64,000 nucleotides of DNA. It comes from Burkholderiaceae bacterium (GTDB lineage: Bacteria; Pseudomonadota; Gammaproteobacteria; Burkholderiales; Burkholderiaceae_B). The stretch covers positions 62,001 to 126,000 of the forward strand of contig SCSG01000038.1 in NCBI GenBank assembly GCA_004322135.1. Direction: 5' to 3'. Of the stretch, positions 26,155 to 36,744 are shown one piece after another (position 1 is the first letter of the stretch; each line of letters opens with the position of its first letter). Under the pieces are notes generated by a model. It was not told the DNA's origin. It did no database searches and saw only the letters and a program-made list of their open reading frames with translations. A program made the translations under genes and the position numbers.

Positions 26155-27099
26155 TCAACTATTGATCTGCCCCAATAGCAGAAATTCCATCAGCGCCTTT
26201 TGAACGTGGAGGCGGTTTTCGGCTTCGTCCCAGACGACGCTTTGAGGGCCGTCAATGACATCGCCCGTTACTTCTTCACCGCGATGGGCGGGCAGGCAGT
26301 GCATGAAGATGGCGGATGGGTCTGCCGCAGCCATCATGCCCGCATCCACGCACCAGTTTGCAAAGGCGCGTCGACGATCCTCGTTTTCGGTTTCGAACCC
26401 CATGCTGGTCCACACATCGGTGGTGACCAGGTGCGCGCCGCGGCAGGCATCCAGTGGGTTGGAAAACTGTTTAAGCACGTTGGCTGGCTGGGTGCCAATG
26501 CGCTGCGCTTCAAGCTCGTAGCCTTTGGGCGCAGACACATGCAGGCAGAATCCCAGCATTTCAGCTGCTTGAAGCCATGTATATGCCATATTGTTGGCGT
26601 CGCCAATCCAGGCAACGGTTTTACCCTTGATGGATCCGACATGCTCGATGAAAGTAAAGATGTCGGCCAGGATCTGGCACGGGTGGAATTCGTTGGTCAG
26701 GCCGTTGATGACGGGCACCCGCGAGTGCGCTGCGAAGCGCTCAAGCCGTGTCTGCTCGAATGTACGGATCATGACAAGGTCGACCATGCGTGAAATGACG
26801 CGGGCTGTGTCCTCGATGGGCTCGGCGCGTCCCAGCTGCGAGTCCTTCGTTGTCAGGTTGATGACTGAGCCACCCAGTTGGTACATGCCGGCTTCAAACG
26901 AGACCCGGGTGCGGGTGCTGGCTTTTTCGAACACCATGGCCAGGTTGCGGTCATGCAGCGTGTGGTGGGCTTCGTAGCGCTTGAACTTGTTTTTGATCAG
27001 TTGGGTGCGCGCAAAGATATAGTTGATTTCGTCGGTCGTGAGGTCGCGAAATTGCAGGAAATGCCGTAGCGGTCCGGTTTGTGAGGTAGCGTGGGACAT
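26155..27099 (-). CDS. argF: Ornithine carbamoyltransferase
   Basis: This 314-residue enzyme makes citrulline from ornithine and carbamoyl phosphate. The carbamoyl-phosphate loop KASTRTRVSFE, the HPCQ motif (TNEFHPCQILADI) and the ornithine-binding MHCLPAHRGEEV are all present. The start at 27099 (MSHATSQTG) has AAGG upstream. An open extension to 27255 is unlikely to be translated. Confidence 0.96.
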   Translation of the reverse strand: MSHATSQTGPLRHFLQFRDLTTDEINYIFARTQLIKNKFKRYEAHHTLHDRNLAMVFEKASTRTRVSFEAGMYQLGGSVINLTTKDSQLGRAEPIEDTARVISRMVDLVMIRTFEQTRLERFAAHSRVPVINGLTNEFHPCQILADIFTFIEHVGSIKGKTVAWIGDANNMAYTWLQAAEMLGFCLHVSAPKGYELEAQRIGTQPANVLKQFSNPLDACRGAHLVTTDVWTSMGFETENEDRRRAFANWCVDAGMMAAADPSAIFMHCLPAHRGEEVTGDVIDGPQSVVWDEAENRLHVQKALMEFLLLGQINS

Positions 27100-27229
27100 A
27101 GTAAACCTTGATTCGGTGAAGCTGTGATTGGCTATCATATACAATTGCGGCGGTGCGGGACAAATGCGCACCTGGCAATACGGGCTTTTCTGTGCAGCGC
27201 AATGGGGCGCCCGGTTTCTGTAGAGTTCT

Positions 27230-27514
27230 ATGTCAGTTTCAGAGCGACAGTTCATTATTTACGGTATTACGACCGAAGGCCAGCGTTTTCGCCCCAGCGA
27301 CTGGGCCGAGCGCCTTGCCGGCGTCATGTCGCCGTTTCGGCCAATGCCGGACTCAGGCGGGCACCTTACGTATTCCCCCTATGTCCTGCCCACGATCATC
27401 GATGGGGTACGGTGTGTTGTGGTCGACTGTCGGCTGCGTGATATTGAGCCTTTGGCGTGGAGTTTTGTGTACGGCTTTGCGCACGACAACAATCTGAAAA
27501 CCGAAGACAGGTAG
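27230..27514 (+). CDS. DUF3579 domain protein
   Basis: The 94-residue protein belongs to a small family seen mainly in betaproteobacteria. The conserved pattern FIIYGITTEGQRFRPSDWAE and the C-terminal AWSFVYGFAHDNNL are visible. The function is not known. It is divergent from argF and ends 7 bp from the convergent dehydrogenase gene. Confidence 0.85.
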   Translation: MSVSERQFIIYGITTEGQRFRPSDWAERLAGVMSPFRPMPDSGGHLTYSPYVLPTIIDGVRCVVVDCRLRDIEPLAWSFVYGFAHDNNLKTEDR

Positions 27515-27520
27515 CGGCCG

Positions 27521-28489
27521 TCAGGCGTTCAGCGGCGGGACAGGTGTGATGACCTTGCCGGACTGGATGAAGGCCAGCGCGTTGTCGATGGCCAGATTCA
27601 CCATGTCGAGCCGCGTTTCTTTTGTGGCGCTGGCGATGTGAGGCAGAAGAATGACATTGTCGAGGTCTTTCAGGGCTTGTGGCACCGTGGGTTCGGCTTC
27701 GAAGACGTCAAGGCCCGCCGCGCCCAACTGACCTTGCTGCAGTGCCAGGGCCAGAGCCGCCTCGTCAACGACAGAACCGCGCGCGACATTGATGAGTATG
27801 CCGTTGGCCCCCAGGGCGTTCAGGACGGCCCCGTCGATAAGGTGGTAGGTGGAGGCGCCGCCCACGGTAGCTATGACGAGAATGTCTGCCCACGAGGCCA
27901 GTTCCAACAGCGACGGGGCATACGTCCACGGTACGTCATCGCGTGGGTGGCGATTGTGGTAGCGGACGTCCATTCTGAATCCGACGGCACGGTCGGCAAC
28001 AGCTTGTCCGACGCGCCCCAGGCCTACGATACCCAGTTTCTTTCCTGTCACCCGGGTGCTTAGCGGGAACTTGTTGTGCTCGATCCATCGATTGGACCGG
28101 ACGTAGCGCTCGGCGCTGCCAAGCGAGCGTGCGGCACCGAGGATCAGGGCCCAGGCCATGTCCGCCACACAGTCGTTCAGCACATCGGGGGTGTTGCTGA
28201 CCTGTATGCCTTTGCTTTGGGCATAGCGCACGTCGATGCTGTCGTAGCCGACCCCAACGCTGCAAATGGCTCGCAGTTTGGGTAGTTGGTCCATCAATTC
28301 GGCCGGTGTGGGCGTAAGCGCGCTGGTCATCAACAGCGTAAGGTCGTTGCCGTGGCGCTGCACGATGGCCCGTGGATCGTCAGCTTCCCACAGACGAACC
28401 ACGTTGAAATTGTGGTCTAGTCGGGCTTGTGCCCGGTCAAGGCTGGGAAACGGTATGAGTTGCAGCAGAAGCGGCTTGGTCTGTGTCAT
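27521..28489 (-). CDS. NAD(P)-dependent D-2-hydroxyacid dehydrogenase
   Basis: This 322-residue enzyme has the two-domain fold of the family. The nucleotide-binding motif is KLGIVGLGRVGQAVADRA, and the catalytic segments are NVARGSVVDEAAL (Arg), DVFEAEP (Glu) and LLPHIASAT (His). Such enzymes reduce glyoxylate, hydroxypyruvate or related 2-oxoacids; the exact substrate is undetermined. It lies downstream of rpsT, separated by a terminator. Confidence 0.9.
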   Translation of the reverse strand: MTQTKPLLLQLIPFPSLDRAQARLDHNFNVVRLWEADDPRAIVQRHGNDLTLLMTSALTPTPAELMDQLPKLRAICSVGVGYDSIDVRYAQSKGIQVSNTPDVLNDCVADMAWALILGAARSLGSAERYVRSNRWIEHNKFPLSTRVTGKKLGIVGLGRVGQAVADRAVGFRMDVRYHNRHPRDDVPWTYAPSLLELASWADILVIATVGGASTYHLIDGAVLNALGANGILINVARGSVVDEAALALALQQGQLGAAGLDVFEAEPTVPQALKDLDNVILLPHIASATKETRLDMVNLAIDNALAFIQSGKVITPVPPLNA

Positions 28490-28524
28490 GGCGTGCCTTT
28501 GTTTTTCCTTGGATTTTACACGCG

Positions 28525-28555
28525 AAAAAAAACAGAATGCGCGAACGGCATTCTG
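28525..28555 (-). terminator. Intrinsic terminator after rpsT
   Basis: CAGAATGC and GCATTCTG form an 8-bp stem with a 7-base loop, followed on the minus strand by eight T residues. It ends the rpsT transcript before the dehydrogenase gene. Confidence 0.85.
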
Positions 28556-28602
28556 CTTTTTGGAAAAGCGGGCGGCGGCTTTTAGGGGCCGCGCTGTATG
28601 AG

Positions 28603-28866
28603 TTAGGCCAGCGCCTTGATGGCGGCGGCAAGGCGGCTTTTATGACGGGCGGCCTTGTTCTTGTGAATAATGTTTTTGTCGGCTGTGCGATCAATAACAC
28701 TTGACGTCTTCTGGAAGATTTCGGTGGCGGCAGCTTTGTCGCCGGCCTCTATGGCCTGACGCACACGCTTGATGGATGTGCGCAGCGCCGAACGCAGGCT
28801 GGCGTTGTGTTTGTTGCGATCGACCGATTGACGGGCGCGTTTGCGGGCTTGAGCTGTGTTGGCCAT
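28603..28866 (-). CDS. rpsT: 30S ribosomal protein S20
   Basis: This 87-residue basic protein begins [20 protein letters not shown], the classic S20 N-terminus, and ends with [19 protein letters not shown]20 binds 16S rRNA early in assembly of the small subunit. It is a single gene with its own terminator. The family often autoregulates its translation, but no specific site was identified. Confidence 0.97.
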   Translation of the reverse strand: MANTAQARKRARQSVDRNKHNASLRSALRTSIKRVRQAIEAGDKAAATEIFQKTSSVIDRTADKNIIHKNKAARHKSRLAAAIKALA

Positions 28867-29012
28867 AAAATGTGTTTGTTGCCTTCGGGTTGGACGCTGC
28901 GGGCTGGTTGCTTTATTTACTGCCGGTATTTGCTACTTGATTACTGCGCAGTATTAGTAGCCCGCGTGCTGTCCTGCAAGATGTTATTGATAATAAAGCA
29001 AGAAAGTATATA

Positions 29013-30569
29013 TTAAGCTGCTTTTCTTGTAAAGTCGTGTAGGCGAAAACCGCATAGAAACAGCACCACGAAGTATACGGTGCCGGCTGCCAGCAACACG
29101 CCACCCAGCCATGCGGCCCGGGCCCAGGCGTGGGCACCGAGCGTTATCCAGTCGAGTCGGCTTTGGGCGACGAAGAGCACGGCGCTGAATGCCACGACGG
29201 CGGGTATTATTCTCAGGGCGAATTTCCCCCAGCCCGGCCCTGGCTGGTATATCTTGCGTCGGTACAGCATGACCAGCAGGCATAGCGCATTGACCGTTGC
29301 ACCCAGGCCAATTGATAGCGCCAAGCCAGCATGGGCGTATATCGGCACGAAAATGACGTTGAAAACCTGGGTAAGGACCAATACGAAGATGGCTATCTTG
29401 ACCGGGGTGCGAATATCCTGCTTGGCGTAAAAGCCGGGAGCCAGTATCTTGACGGAAAGCAGGCCAAGCAGGCCTACCGAATACGCAGTAACAGCCAGCT
29501 TGGTCTGTGACACGTCGTAGGCGTTAAAAGCACCGTAGTTGAACAGCGTTGCAACCAGGCCACTTGCCAGCATGGCCATACCGATTGCGGCGGGCACGCC
29601 CAGCAGCACCACCAGCCGCAAACCCCAGTTCAGCAGAATGTTGTAACTGGCTGAGTCACCTTTTGCGTGGGCCGCCGAGAGGCTGGGCAGCAAAACCGTG
29701 CCCAGCGCGACACCCAGAAGCGAAGTGGGGAACTCCATGAGGCGATCGGCGAACGAAAGCCAGGTAACACTGCCACTGACCAGCCATGTGGCGATGTTGG
29801 TGTTGATGAGCAGTGAAACTTGCGCGACCGACACGCCCAGAATGGCCGGCAGCATCTGTCGCATGATGTATTTGACAGTGGGATCGGCCCAGGCCTTGCG
29901 CAAGTTGAATGAATAACGCGGCAACAGGCCAAGTTGCGCCAGCGCCGTCCATTGCACAAGCAATTGCAGAATGCCCCCAATCATCACGCCGACCGCAAGC
30001 GCATAGATAGGCACATGGAACCAGGCCGTCATGAAAAGGCATGCGCCGATCACGGACACATTCAGCAGTACCGGCGTGAAGGCCGGCACGGCAAAGCGGT
30101 TCCACGTATTCAGGACGGCTGAAGCGAACGCCACCAGCGACATGCAGATGATGTAGGGGAACATCAGCCGTGTCATGTCGATGGCAGCTTGAAACTCGGT
30201 TTGCTTTGACGCGGCCCGCATGCCGCTGGCCATCGCGGTTACAACCCAGGGTGCCGCCACAATTCCCAGCAGTGTCACGATCATGAGCACGGCGGTGAGC
30301 ACGAGCGCTACTTTGTCCAGCAGTCCACGCACGATTTCGAGCGTGCCTTCGGCGCGTGTCTGTCCCAGAATGGGGACAAATGCCTGCGAAAATGCGCCTT
30401 CGGCGAATAGACGGCGCAGTAGATTGGGGATGCGGAAGGCGACCCAGAACGCGTCGGTCAGCGGTCCTGCGCCGAAGGCGCTGGCGATCAGGACGTCCCG
30501 GATCAATCCGGTGATACGGGACGTCATGGTCAGGCCGCTGATGGTGGCGACCGAGCGTAGCAGGCTCAT
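29013..30569 (-). CDS. murJ: Lipid II flippase MurJ
   Basis: The 518-residue membrane protein of the MVF superfamily has about 14 predicted helices. Characteristic segments are SRITGLIRDVLIASAFGAG, DAFWVAFRIPNLLRRLFAEG and FSQAFVPIL. It moves the peptidoglycan precursor lipid II across the inner membrane. It starts directly after the adk stop, so both are likely cotranscribed. It is transcribed toward rpsT. Confidence 0.96.
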   Translation of the reverse strand: MSLLRSVATISGLTMTSRITGLIRDVLIASAFGAGPLTDAFWVAFRIPNLLRRLFAEGAFSQAFVPILGQTRAEGTLEIVRGLLDKVALVLTAVLMIVTLLGIVAAPWVVTAMASGMRAASKQTEFQAAIDMTRLMFPYIICMSLVAFASAVLNTWNRFAVPAFTPVLLNVSVIGACLFMTAWFHVPIYALAVGVMIGGILQLLVQWTALAQLGLLPRYSFNLRKAWADPTVKYIMRQMLPAILGVSVAQVSLLINTNIATWLVSGSVTWLSFADRLMEFPTSLLGVALGTVLLPSLSAAHAKGDSASYNILLNWGLRLVVLLGVPAAIGMAMLASGLVATLFNYGAFNAYDVSQTKLAVTAYSVGLLGLLSVKILAPGFYAKQDIRTPVKIAIFVLVLTQVFNVIFVPIYAHAGLALSIGLGATVNALCLLVMLYRRKIYQPGPGWGKFALRIIPAVVAFSAVLFVAQSRLDWITLGAHAWARAAWLGGVLLAAGTVYFVVLFLCGFRLHDFTRKAA

Positions 30570-31250
<681 letters not shown>

Positions 31251-31393
31251 TTAATTTCTGCGATTATGCCGCAACGCAGCAATCTATGCATGGCGGTGTG
31301 GATTGAAAAGCCTAAGGATACTCCGGGCGTTTTCCCAGCGGCGCGCCGGCCGTGCAGAAAGTTGCACGGGGATAGCCTGAGCCTTGCACATCG

Positions 31394-32158
31394 CTATGCC
31401 CGGTTCGCGAAGATACCGCGTACCCGCGCCAGATCGTCTTCGGTGTCCACGCCGGACGCAGGGTGCTCGCGGGTAGTCAGGACGGCAATGGAGTATCCGT
31501 TTTCAATCGCCCTTAATTGTTCCAGGGATTCGAATGTCTCTAGAAGCCCCCTGGGCAGAGTGGGGAAAATCTTGAGGAAACCTGTGCGATATGCGTATAG
31601 CCCTATATGATGCAGCGCCGGAAGCTGGGGGGCGAGGCGCCTTTGCCCGTCGGCCAGAGCATCCCGGGCCCAGGGTATGGGGGCACGCGAAAAGTACAGG
31701 GCCCGCTGCCGGGCATTGCACACGACCTTGACGGCGTTGGGGTTGAACAGGACCTCGGCGTTTTGGATTGGCGAGGCGCAGGTCGCGATGGCTGCGTCGG
31801 TGGCTTGCGTGAGCAGGTTGGCGACTGCGTTGATCTGCTCAGGCTCTATGAGCGGTTCGTCGCCCTGGACGTTCACCACTATTGTCTCGTCACTCCATTG
31901 CATTTGCCGTGCGACTTCTGCCAGGCGGTCGGTGCCCGTGGGGTGGTTGCCGTAGGTAAGCACAGCCTCGAAACCGTGACTTTTTACGGCTTCCTGGATA
32001 GTGGGGTCGTCGGTGGCCACAATGACGCGTGAGGCCAGGGAAAGCGCTGCCTGTTCGGCCGTGCGCACCACCATGGGCTTGCCGCCAATATCCAGCAGAG
32101 GCTTGCCTGGTAGTCTGGTCGAGGCGGCTCGAGCCGGGATGACAGCGACGAAGCTCAC
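31394..32158 (-). CDS. kdsB: 3-deoxy-manno-octulosonate cytidylyltransferase
   Basis: This 254-residue enzyme activates KDO as CMP-KDO for lipopolysaccharide inner core synthesis. The signature [21 protein letters not shown] is at the N-terminus, with [13 protein letters not shown] near residue 95. It starts with GTG, which overlaps the stop of the Trm112-like gene by 4 nt. It works in the same LPS route as lpxK upstream. Confidence 0.96.
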   Translation of the reverse strand: MSFVAVIPARAASTRLPGKPLLDIGGKPMVVRTAEQAALSLASRVIVATDDPTIQEAVKSHGFEAVLTYGNHPTGTDRLAEVARQMQWSDETIVVNVQGDEPLIEPEQINAVANLLTQATDAAIATCASPIQNAEVLFNPNAVKVVCNARQRALYFSRAPIPWARDALADGQRRLAPQLPALHHIGLYAYRTGFLKIFPTLPRGLLETFESLEQLRAIENGYSIAVLTTREHPASGVDTEDDLARVRGIFANRA

Positions 32159-32343
32159 GTTGCGGATGGTGGCGTTGCCGGCTGCAGCGGCCGTGCTTCG
32201 CTTTCAAGCATGACCGGGATACCGTCGCGTATCGGAAAGGCAAGGTGGTCGGCAGCGCAGATGAGTTCGTGGCGCTCGCGGTCATGGCTTAGAGAGCCTT
32301 TGCATAGCGGGCAAACCAGGATTTCGAGCAGGTGAGATTCCAC
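32155..32343 (-). CDS. Trm112-family protein
   Basis: This 62-residue protein has the YcaR/Trm112 pattern [14 protein letters not shown] with a Cys pair. It continues to [21 protein letters not shown]. Family members are zinc-ribbon-like proteins, and some activate methyltransferases; the role in bacteria is not settled. The GTG at 32343 is chosen because GGAG lies about 6 bases upstream and because a longer frame would run into lpxK. Confidence 0.88.
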   Translation of the reverse strand: MESHLLEILVCPLCKGSLSHDRERHELICAADHLAFPIRDGIPVMLESEARPLQPATPPSAT

Positions 32344-32366
32344 AAGCGGCTCCAGGCAGTTGTGTG

Positions 32367-33452
32367 TCAAACCGAAAGTGTAATGCGCCCTGTCTTTTTT
32401 TTCTCGGTCAGGGTATGCAGCTTCGCGTTCAGGTCTTCGAGCCAGCCCTCGTCCGAGAACTGCGTGGCAACGTTTACGACCCAGAGGCGTGGGTCGGCAA
32501 AGTGTGCACACTTTACCGCGTCTTTGGGTGTGATGAGAATATGTGTTGCCGTCAGGGCCGCAAAGGGCGACTCGTGATAAGGATGGTGGTCTGGCAGCGC
32601 AACGGTTTCCACAAGCCGCAGGCCGCCCGCGCGGAGCATGGAGAAAAAGCGTTGGGGCTGTCCGACGGCGGCCACGGCAGCAACGGTTCCGGTTGCTTCG
32701 CGTGCCAGCCATTCGTGCCATGTGGCGCTGCGGCCCGACGTCAGGTGGACAACGCGTTGTGGGAGTAGCTGCATGGTGATTTGCCGGGCACGGATCTTCA
32801 GCTGTGGGGGAGGCTCACACCCCGCAGTCAGATTTGTGACCACGTAATCGACTTCGGCCAACCGGCCCACCGGCTCGCGCAGCGGTCCGGCGGGAAGCAG
32901 ACGTCCATTCCCTTGTCCGCGCCCGTCCTGAACGATGATTTCGATGTCGCGCGGCAAAGCCAGGTGCTGTAGGCCATCATCCGACACGATGACGTCGACG
33001 TCGGGGTTGGCGTGGATCAGTGCCCGAAGTGCCAAGGACCGCCGCGGATGAATGGCTAGTGGTGCCTGCGTGGCGCGGGCGATCAGTGCCGGCTCGTCGC
33101 CGAATCCGGCGGCGTCAAGATCGCCGTGGCCGACACGTGGTTGGCCTTTGACAGCCACCCCGTAGCCGCGGCTGATGATTCCTGGGTGCCAGCCCTTTTC
33201 CCTCAGGAAGTTTGCCAGCGCGATGACGACGGGCGTTTTGCCTGTGCCGCCGGTTACGATATTGCCGACAACAATAACCGGCTGTGTGCTCTCGTCGTGG
33301 CTGCCACCGGACGCAGACTGGCGGTAACGCGTCCTTTTAAGAAACACTGCCAGGCGAGTCAGCCACGACAGCGGCAGCAACAAGGTACTGACAATACCCT
33401 TGTGCTGCCATACGTGGTCTATGCGGCGGAGCGCTTTGGCGGGGACTTTCAA
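32367..33452 (-). CDS. lpxK: Tetraacyldisaccharide 4'-kinase
   Basis: The 361-residue enzyme phosphorylates the lipid A precursor at the 4' position, giving lipid IVA. The P-loop is [20 protein letters not shown] near residue 62, and ISRGYGV and [15 protein letters not shown] are family motifs. An N-terminal hydrophobic segment associates it with the inner membrane. It starts with TTG overlapping the exbD stop (TTGA). Confidence 0.95.
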   Translation of the reverse strand: MKVPAKALRRIDHVWQHKGIVSTLLLPLSWLTRLAVFLKRTRYRQSASGGSHDESTQPVIVVGNIVTGGTGKTPVVIALANFLREKGWHPGIISRGYGVAVKGQPRVGHGDLDAAGFGDEPALIARATQAPLAIHPRRSLALRALIHANPDVDVIVSDDGLQHLALPRDIEIIVQDGRGQGNGRLLPAGPLREPVGRLAEVDYVVTNLTAGCEPPPQLKIRARQITMQLLPQRVVHLTSGRSATWHEWLAREATGTVAAVAAVGQPQRFFSMLRAGGLRLVETVALPDHHPYHESPFAALTATHILITPKDAVKCAHFADPRLWVVNVATQFSDEGWLEDLNAKLHTLTEKKKTGRITLSV

Positions 33453-33865
33453 TGTGGGCTTTGGATGGCAAAGTTGATGCGGCGGATGCCGGCCAGCCTT
33501 GCCGCCTCCATCACGCGTACGACGGACTCGTGCGAGCTGAGTGCATCGGCGTTGATGACCAGCGTGGCAGGCTTGCCTGCTTTGACGGCGTTACGCAGCG
33601 CCGAGGCGATGTCATCAGCGTCCTGGCCCGAGATCAGCTTTCCGTCCAGCGCGTACAGGCCTTCCTGGCTGATGGCGACGTTGATGGCTGCGGAATCAGC
33701 TGGAGCGCCAGCCTGAGCTTGCGGCAGCGTTACCTTGAGCTGGCTGACGCGGGTGAAAGACGTTGTTGCCGCCAGAAAAATCACGATGACGAGCAGGACG
33801 TCGATCAGCGGGATCAGGTTGACTTCCAGATCACTCTGGCGGGAGAATTTGCGGTGAAAATTCAT
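33449..33865 (-). CDS. exbD: ExbD/TolR-type biopolymer transport protein
   Basis: This 138-residue protein has one membrane helix near the N-terminus, LIPLIDVLLVIVIFLAATTS, carrying the conserved aspartate used for proton translocation. The periplasmic domain follows. With the ExbB-type protein it would energise TonB-dependent uptake. No tonB gene is adjacent. The ExbD versus TolR assignment is by context and remains uncertain. Confidence 0.88.
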   Translation of the reverse strand: MNFHRKFSRQSDLEVNLIPLIDVLLVIVIFLAATTSFTRVSQLKVTLPQAQAGAPADSAAINVAISQEGLYALDGKLISGQDADDIASALRNAVKAGKPATLVINADALSSHESVVRVMEAARLAGIRRINFAIQSPH

Positions 33866-33904
33866 GTCCGGACTTCTGTGGCATAGGTTGCGGCTACGTT
33901 CGGG

Positions 33905-34522
33905 CTAGGTTCGTTCATGTGGACGCTCTTTGTCGAGGAGGCGGTTCAGCCTGCTGGCCTGCCTTTCCATCTGGTGCAGGAAGTTTTCCACCCGCGAGCG
34001 GAAGTAGCTGTGGAATATCAACGCTGGGATGGCAATAAGTATGCCGAAGCCAGTGTTGTACAGAGCGATGGAAATCCCCCGGGCCAACTGCGACGGATCT
34101 GCTCCTGTCGGAGAGTACGCACCGAATATTTCTATCATGCCCACAACGGTGCCGAACAACCCCAGCAACGGCCCGATGACGGCGATAGTGCCCAGTGCGG
34201 GCAGGTAGCGGTTGAGTCGATGCGAGACGTCGGCGCCGACGTCTTCGATGGCAGCCTGGCGCAGGTGCTCCGGTTCGGCGCTGGCCGCGACAACTTCGGC
34301 CAAAACACGGCCCAGGGCGGAGCCGGTGGCGAGCAGGCTCAGTGCTTCCGGCGTGTCCTTGCGCTGATGTACCATTTCGATGACTTGTTGCAGCAGGCCG
34401 GGCGGCAGAAGCTGCCTGGACCTGAGCGAAAGGAACCGCTCGATGATGAGCGCCAGCCCGAATACCGAGGTAAGCAGTAACAGCCAGATTGGCCAGCCGG
34501 CGCCGTGGATGATTTCAAGCAA
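33905..34522 (-). CDS. exbB: ExbB/TolQ-type MotA-family proton channel
   Basis: The 205-residue protein has three predicted membrane helices, the first at WPIWLLLLTSVFGLALIIER and the others in LPALGTIAVIGPLLGLFGTV and IALYNTGFGILIAIPALIFH. The TTG start at 34522 has GGAGAA about 7 bases upstream; no better start is available. It is the first gene of the exbB-exbD-lpxK-Trm112-kdsB run. Confidence 0.88.
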   Translation of the reverse strand: MLEIIHGAGWPIWLLLLTSVFGLALIIERFLSLRSRQLLPPGLLQQVIEMVHQRKDTPEALSLLATGSALGRVLAEVVAASAEPEHLRQAAIEDVGADVSHRLNRYLPALGTIAVIGPLLGLFGTVVGMIEIFGAYSPTGADPSQLARGISIALYNTGFGILIAIPALIFHSYFRSRVENFLHQMERQASRLNRLLDKERPHERT

Positions 34523-34827
34523 CGTAGTTTCTCCGCCGAAAGCTTTGTTTTGAGGGGAATGCGTTATTTTAAGTTAAGGCACGATTTTGGGTATTCAGAA
34601 CTTTCGCAGGGCAATGCTGCGTTCAGGTTGCGAAGCGGTGGGAGCGGAGCGCTTCAGGTGCGGTGCACAGGTGTTTGGGCAGTCTCCGGCGTTGCACGTG
34701 TTGGGTTCTTGAACTGAGACATAGGCTAAAGGGCGTAGATGTTTGTTGATGGGTAGTCGTGGGGCTGTGAGGCCCGTTTCGCTTCAATGTTATGGGCGAA
34801 ACCGCACGGGGCAAAGCTCTTGGGAGT

Positions 34828-34993
34828 CTATCCACAGAAGCGGTGGATAATTATGTGGATAATCACCCGTAAATGCTTACTTTGGCTGGTTTGGAGGTTC
34901 CGTGGATAATTTCAATCCATAGGTTAATATTTTAATAAGTTATTATTTATCAATAGCATAGAATATTAATTTAAATCTTTTTTTAAAATAAGT
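34828..34993. promoter_or_regulatory. DnaA-box-like cluster beside an AT-rich tract
   Basis: Four nonamers close to TTATCCACA occur in 82 bp: CTATCCACA at 34828-34836, and reverse-strand copies at 34842-34850 (TTATCCACC), 34854-34862 (exact TTATCCACA) and 34901-34909 (TTATCCACG). An ~85-bp AT-rich tract follows at 34908-34993. The layout resembles a replication origin or a DnaA-titrating site. No dnaA, dnaN, rpmH or gidA gene lies nearby, so chromosomal oriC is not claimed. Confidence 0.55.
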
Positions 34994-35230
34994 CGAAACA
35001 AGTCTGATATTTCACCAAGTTGACGTCCAGGCTCTCGCTGTGGACAGAGTTGCGGCCTGGCTGCGGGGTTGCCGGCCGTTGTCGGGGCCGCGCCTGTCGT
35101 TTTACGGGGTATTCGGCGCTTGTATAAGCGTCCGGCCTGCGATGAGGCTGCTGTTATTATTTCGAGGTTGCATCAATGTCAGGCTACGCCGTTTGGCGTA
35201 GTGTCCGTGCCTATTTTTTCAGGTTGTCGC
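34994..35230. other. xseA leader with small hairpin
   Basis: No gene is seen. A 7-bp perfect hairpin (CTACGCC-gttt-GGCGTAG, 35184-35201) stands about 30 nt upstream of the xseA start and is followed after 12 nt by TATTTTTTC. It might act in transcriptional or translational control of xseA, but the T-run is too distant for a standard terminator. Confidence 0.35.
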
Positions 35231-36562
35231 GTGCTTAAAAGCGAAATTGTTTTATCGGTGGCGCAACTCAATCGCCAGGTAGGCCAGTTGCTGGAAGGGC
35301 ATTTTTCACAAGTGTGGGTGAAAGGTGAGGTGTCCAACTTCACTCAGGCCGCCTCGGGACACTGGTATTTCACGGTCAAGGACGATCGGGCTGCCGTGCG
35401 TGCGGTCATGTTTCGTGGGCGGGCCCAAACGGTCGGGTTTGTGCCTAAGGCTGGCGAGCGCTTCGAGTTTTGCGCCGCGGTCACTTTGTACGAGGCAAGG
35501 GGCGATTACCAGATCCAGGTCGAGAGCCTGAGGCGGGCAGGGCTTGGCGATTTGCATGAGGCCTTTTTGCTGCTGAAAGAGAAGCTGGCTGCCGAGGGGA
35601 TGTTCGATCCCGCACGCAAGCGCCAGATTCGGTCGATGCCTCGGACAGTCGGGGTGATTACGTCTCTTGCGGCCGCCGCACTGCGCGACGTTCTCTCGGT
35701 CCTGGCGCGTCGCGCGCCCCACGTGTCCGTCGTCATTTATCCTGCACCCGTTCAGGGGGCGGATGCAGCGGGCAAGCTGATTGGCGCGCTCGACAGCGCA
35801 ATACAGCGCAGCGAGGTAGACACTATTTTGCTGGTGCGCGGCGGCGGTAGCCTCGAAGACCTCTGGAGCTTCAACGACGAGCGGCTGGCTCGCGCCATTG
35901 CAGCCAGTCCCATCCCCATTATTTCAGGCGTTGGGCACGAAACCGATTTCACCATTGCTGATTTTGTTGCGGACTTGCGCGCGCCCACGCCGACCGCCGC
36001 CGCCGAACTGTGTTGTCAGCCGCGCGAGGCCAGCCTTGCCAGAGTGGCTGCTGGGCTCGCGAGCCTTACCATGCAGCAGCTGCGTCTAATCGAGCGCGGC
36101 TCGTTACGGCTCGATCGGGCGATAGCCCTGCTGGTTTCTCCACAGCAGCGTCTGTCCAGGCAGGGCGAGCGCCTGCAGGCATTGAAAGCGCGACTGGTCA
36201 GGGCGGCGGGGGCGCCGTGGGAACGCCGTGCGTCAGACCTTGAAAGTCTGCGGCGAAGGCTGGCGCGCGCAGAACCGCAGCTGGACCGGTTACGGCGTGA
36301 TCTGGAGCATTACGCCCAGCGCCTTTCGAGTGCCACGCCGCGCTACCTGACGCAGCGGCGCACGCGCTTGTCGGCATCTTTGCTGACGCTTCAAGCGCTT
36401 AGCCCCACAAAGATCCTTGAACGCGGCTACGCCATCGTGCGTGGTGCTCACGGAGAGGTCGTGAGAAATGCGTTAGACTTGGACAAGGGAGACCGCCTTA
36501 ATCTGGAGTTGGCACAGGGCAGCGCCGACGTCAAAGTGCTGCATGTTTCCGGCTTATTGTAG
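35231..36562 (+). CDS. xseA: Exodeoxyribonuclease VII large subunit
   Basis: The 443-residue protein has an N-terminal OB-fold (LSVAQLNRQVGQLLEGHF through GHWYFTVKDDRAAVRAVMFR) and a catalytic domain with RGGGSLEDLWSFNDE and SGVGHETDFTIADFVADLRA. A long C-terminal coiled coil follows. It degrades single-stranded DNA with the small subunit XseB, not seen here. The GTG at 35231 was selected because it places the OB-fold at the usual distance; the open frame reaches 35069. Confidence 0.93.
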   Translation: MLKSEIVLSVAQLNRQVGQLLEGHFSQVWVKGEVSNFTQAASGHWYFTVKDDRAAVRAVMFRGRAQTVGFVPKAGERFEFCAAVTLYEARGDYQIQVESLRRAGLGDLHEAFLLLKEKLAAEGMFDPARKRQIRSMPRTVGVITSLAAAALRDVLSVLARRAPHVSVVIYPAPVQGADAAGKLIGALDSAIQRSEVDTILLVRGGGSLEDLWSFNDERLARAIAASPIPIISGVGHETDFTIADFVADLRAPTPTAAAELCCQPREASLARVAAGLASLTMQQLRLIERGSLRLDRAIALLVSPQQRLSRQGERLQALKARLVRAAGAPWERRASDLESLRRRLARAEPQLDRLRRDLEHYAQRLSSATPRYLTQRRTRLSASLLTLQALSPTKILERGYAIVRGAHGEVVRNALDLDKGDRLNLELAQGSADVKVLHVSGLL

Positions 36563-36744
36563 GTTGTGGCAACGCCTCATTTTTGCTGGCTGCTTTAATT
36601 GGCTTGTATCGCGAATGTCGCGCGGCTGATGATCCACTAGCTTGCAGCTGCCTATACAATGAAGGCTTGCTGGTCGCCTTAACTTTAACCTTGAATTTAA
36701 GTTACTTAATTAACAACAAAGGTTTTTTTTGAAGGATATTGAAC

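Noticed and set aside
27100-27255. Extended N-terminus of ArgF
   Set aside because: The ATG at 27099 has a ribosome binding site and gives the family length.
32344-32721. Longer Trm112-like protein of 188 residues
   Set aside because: The extra part lies within lpxK on the same strand in another frame; the family length is about 60 residues.
34828-34993. Chromosomal oriC
   Set aside because: The DnaA boxes and AT-rich tract are real, but no dnaA, dnaN, rpmH, rnpA or gidA gene is near, and orientation bias does not hold across the whole window. Kept as a DnaA-box cluster only.
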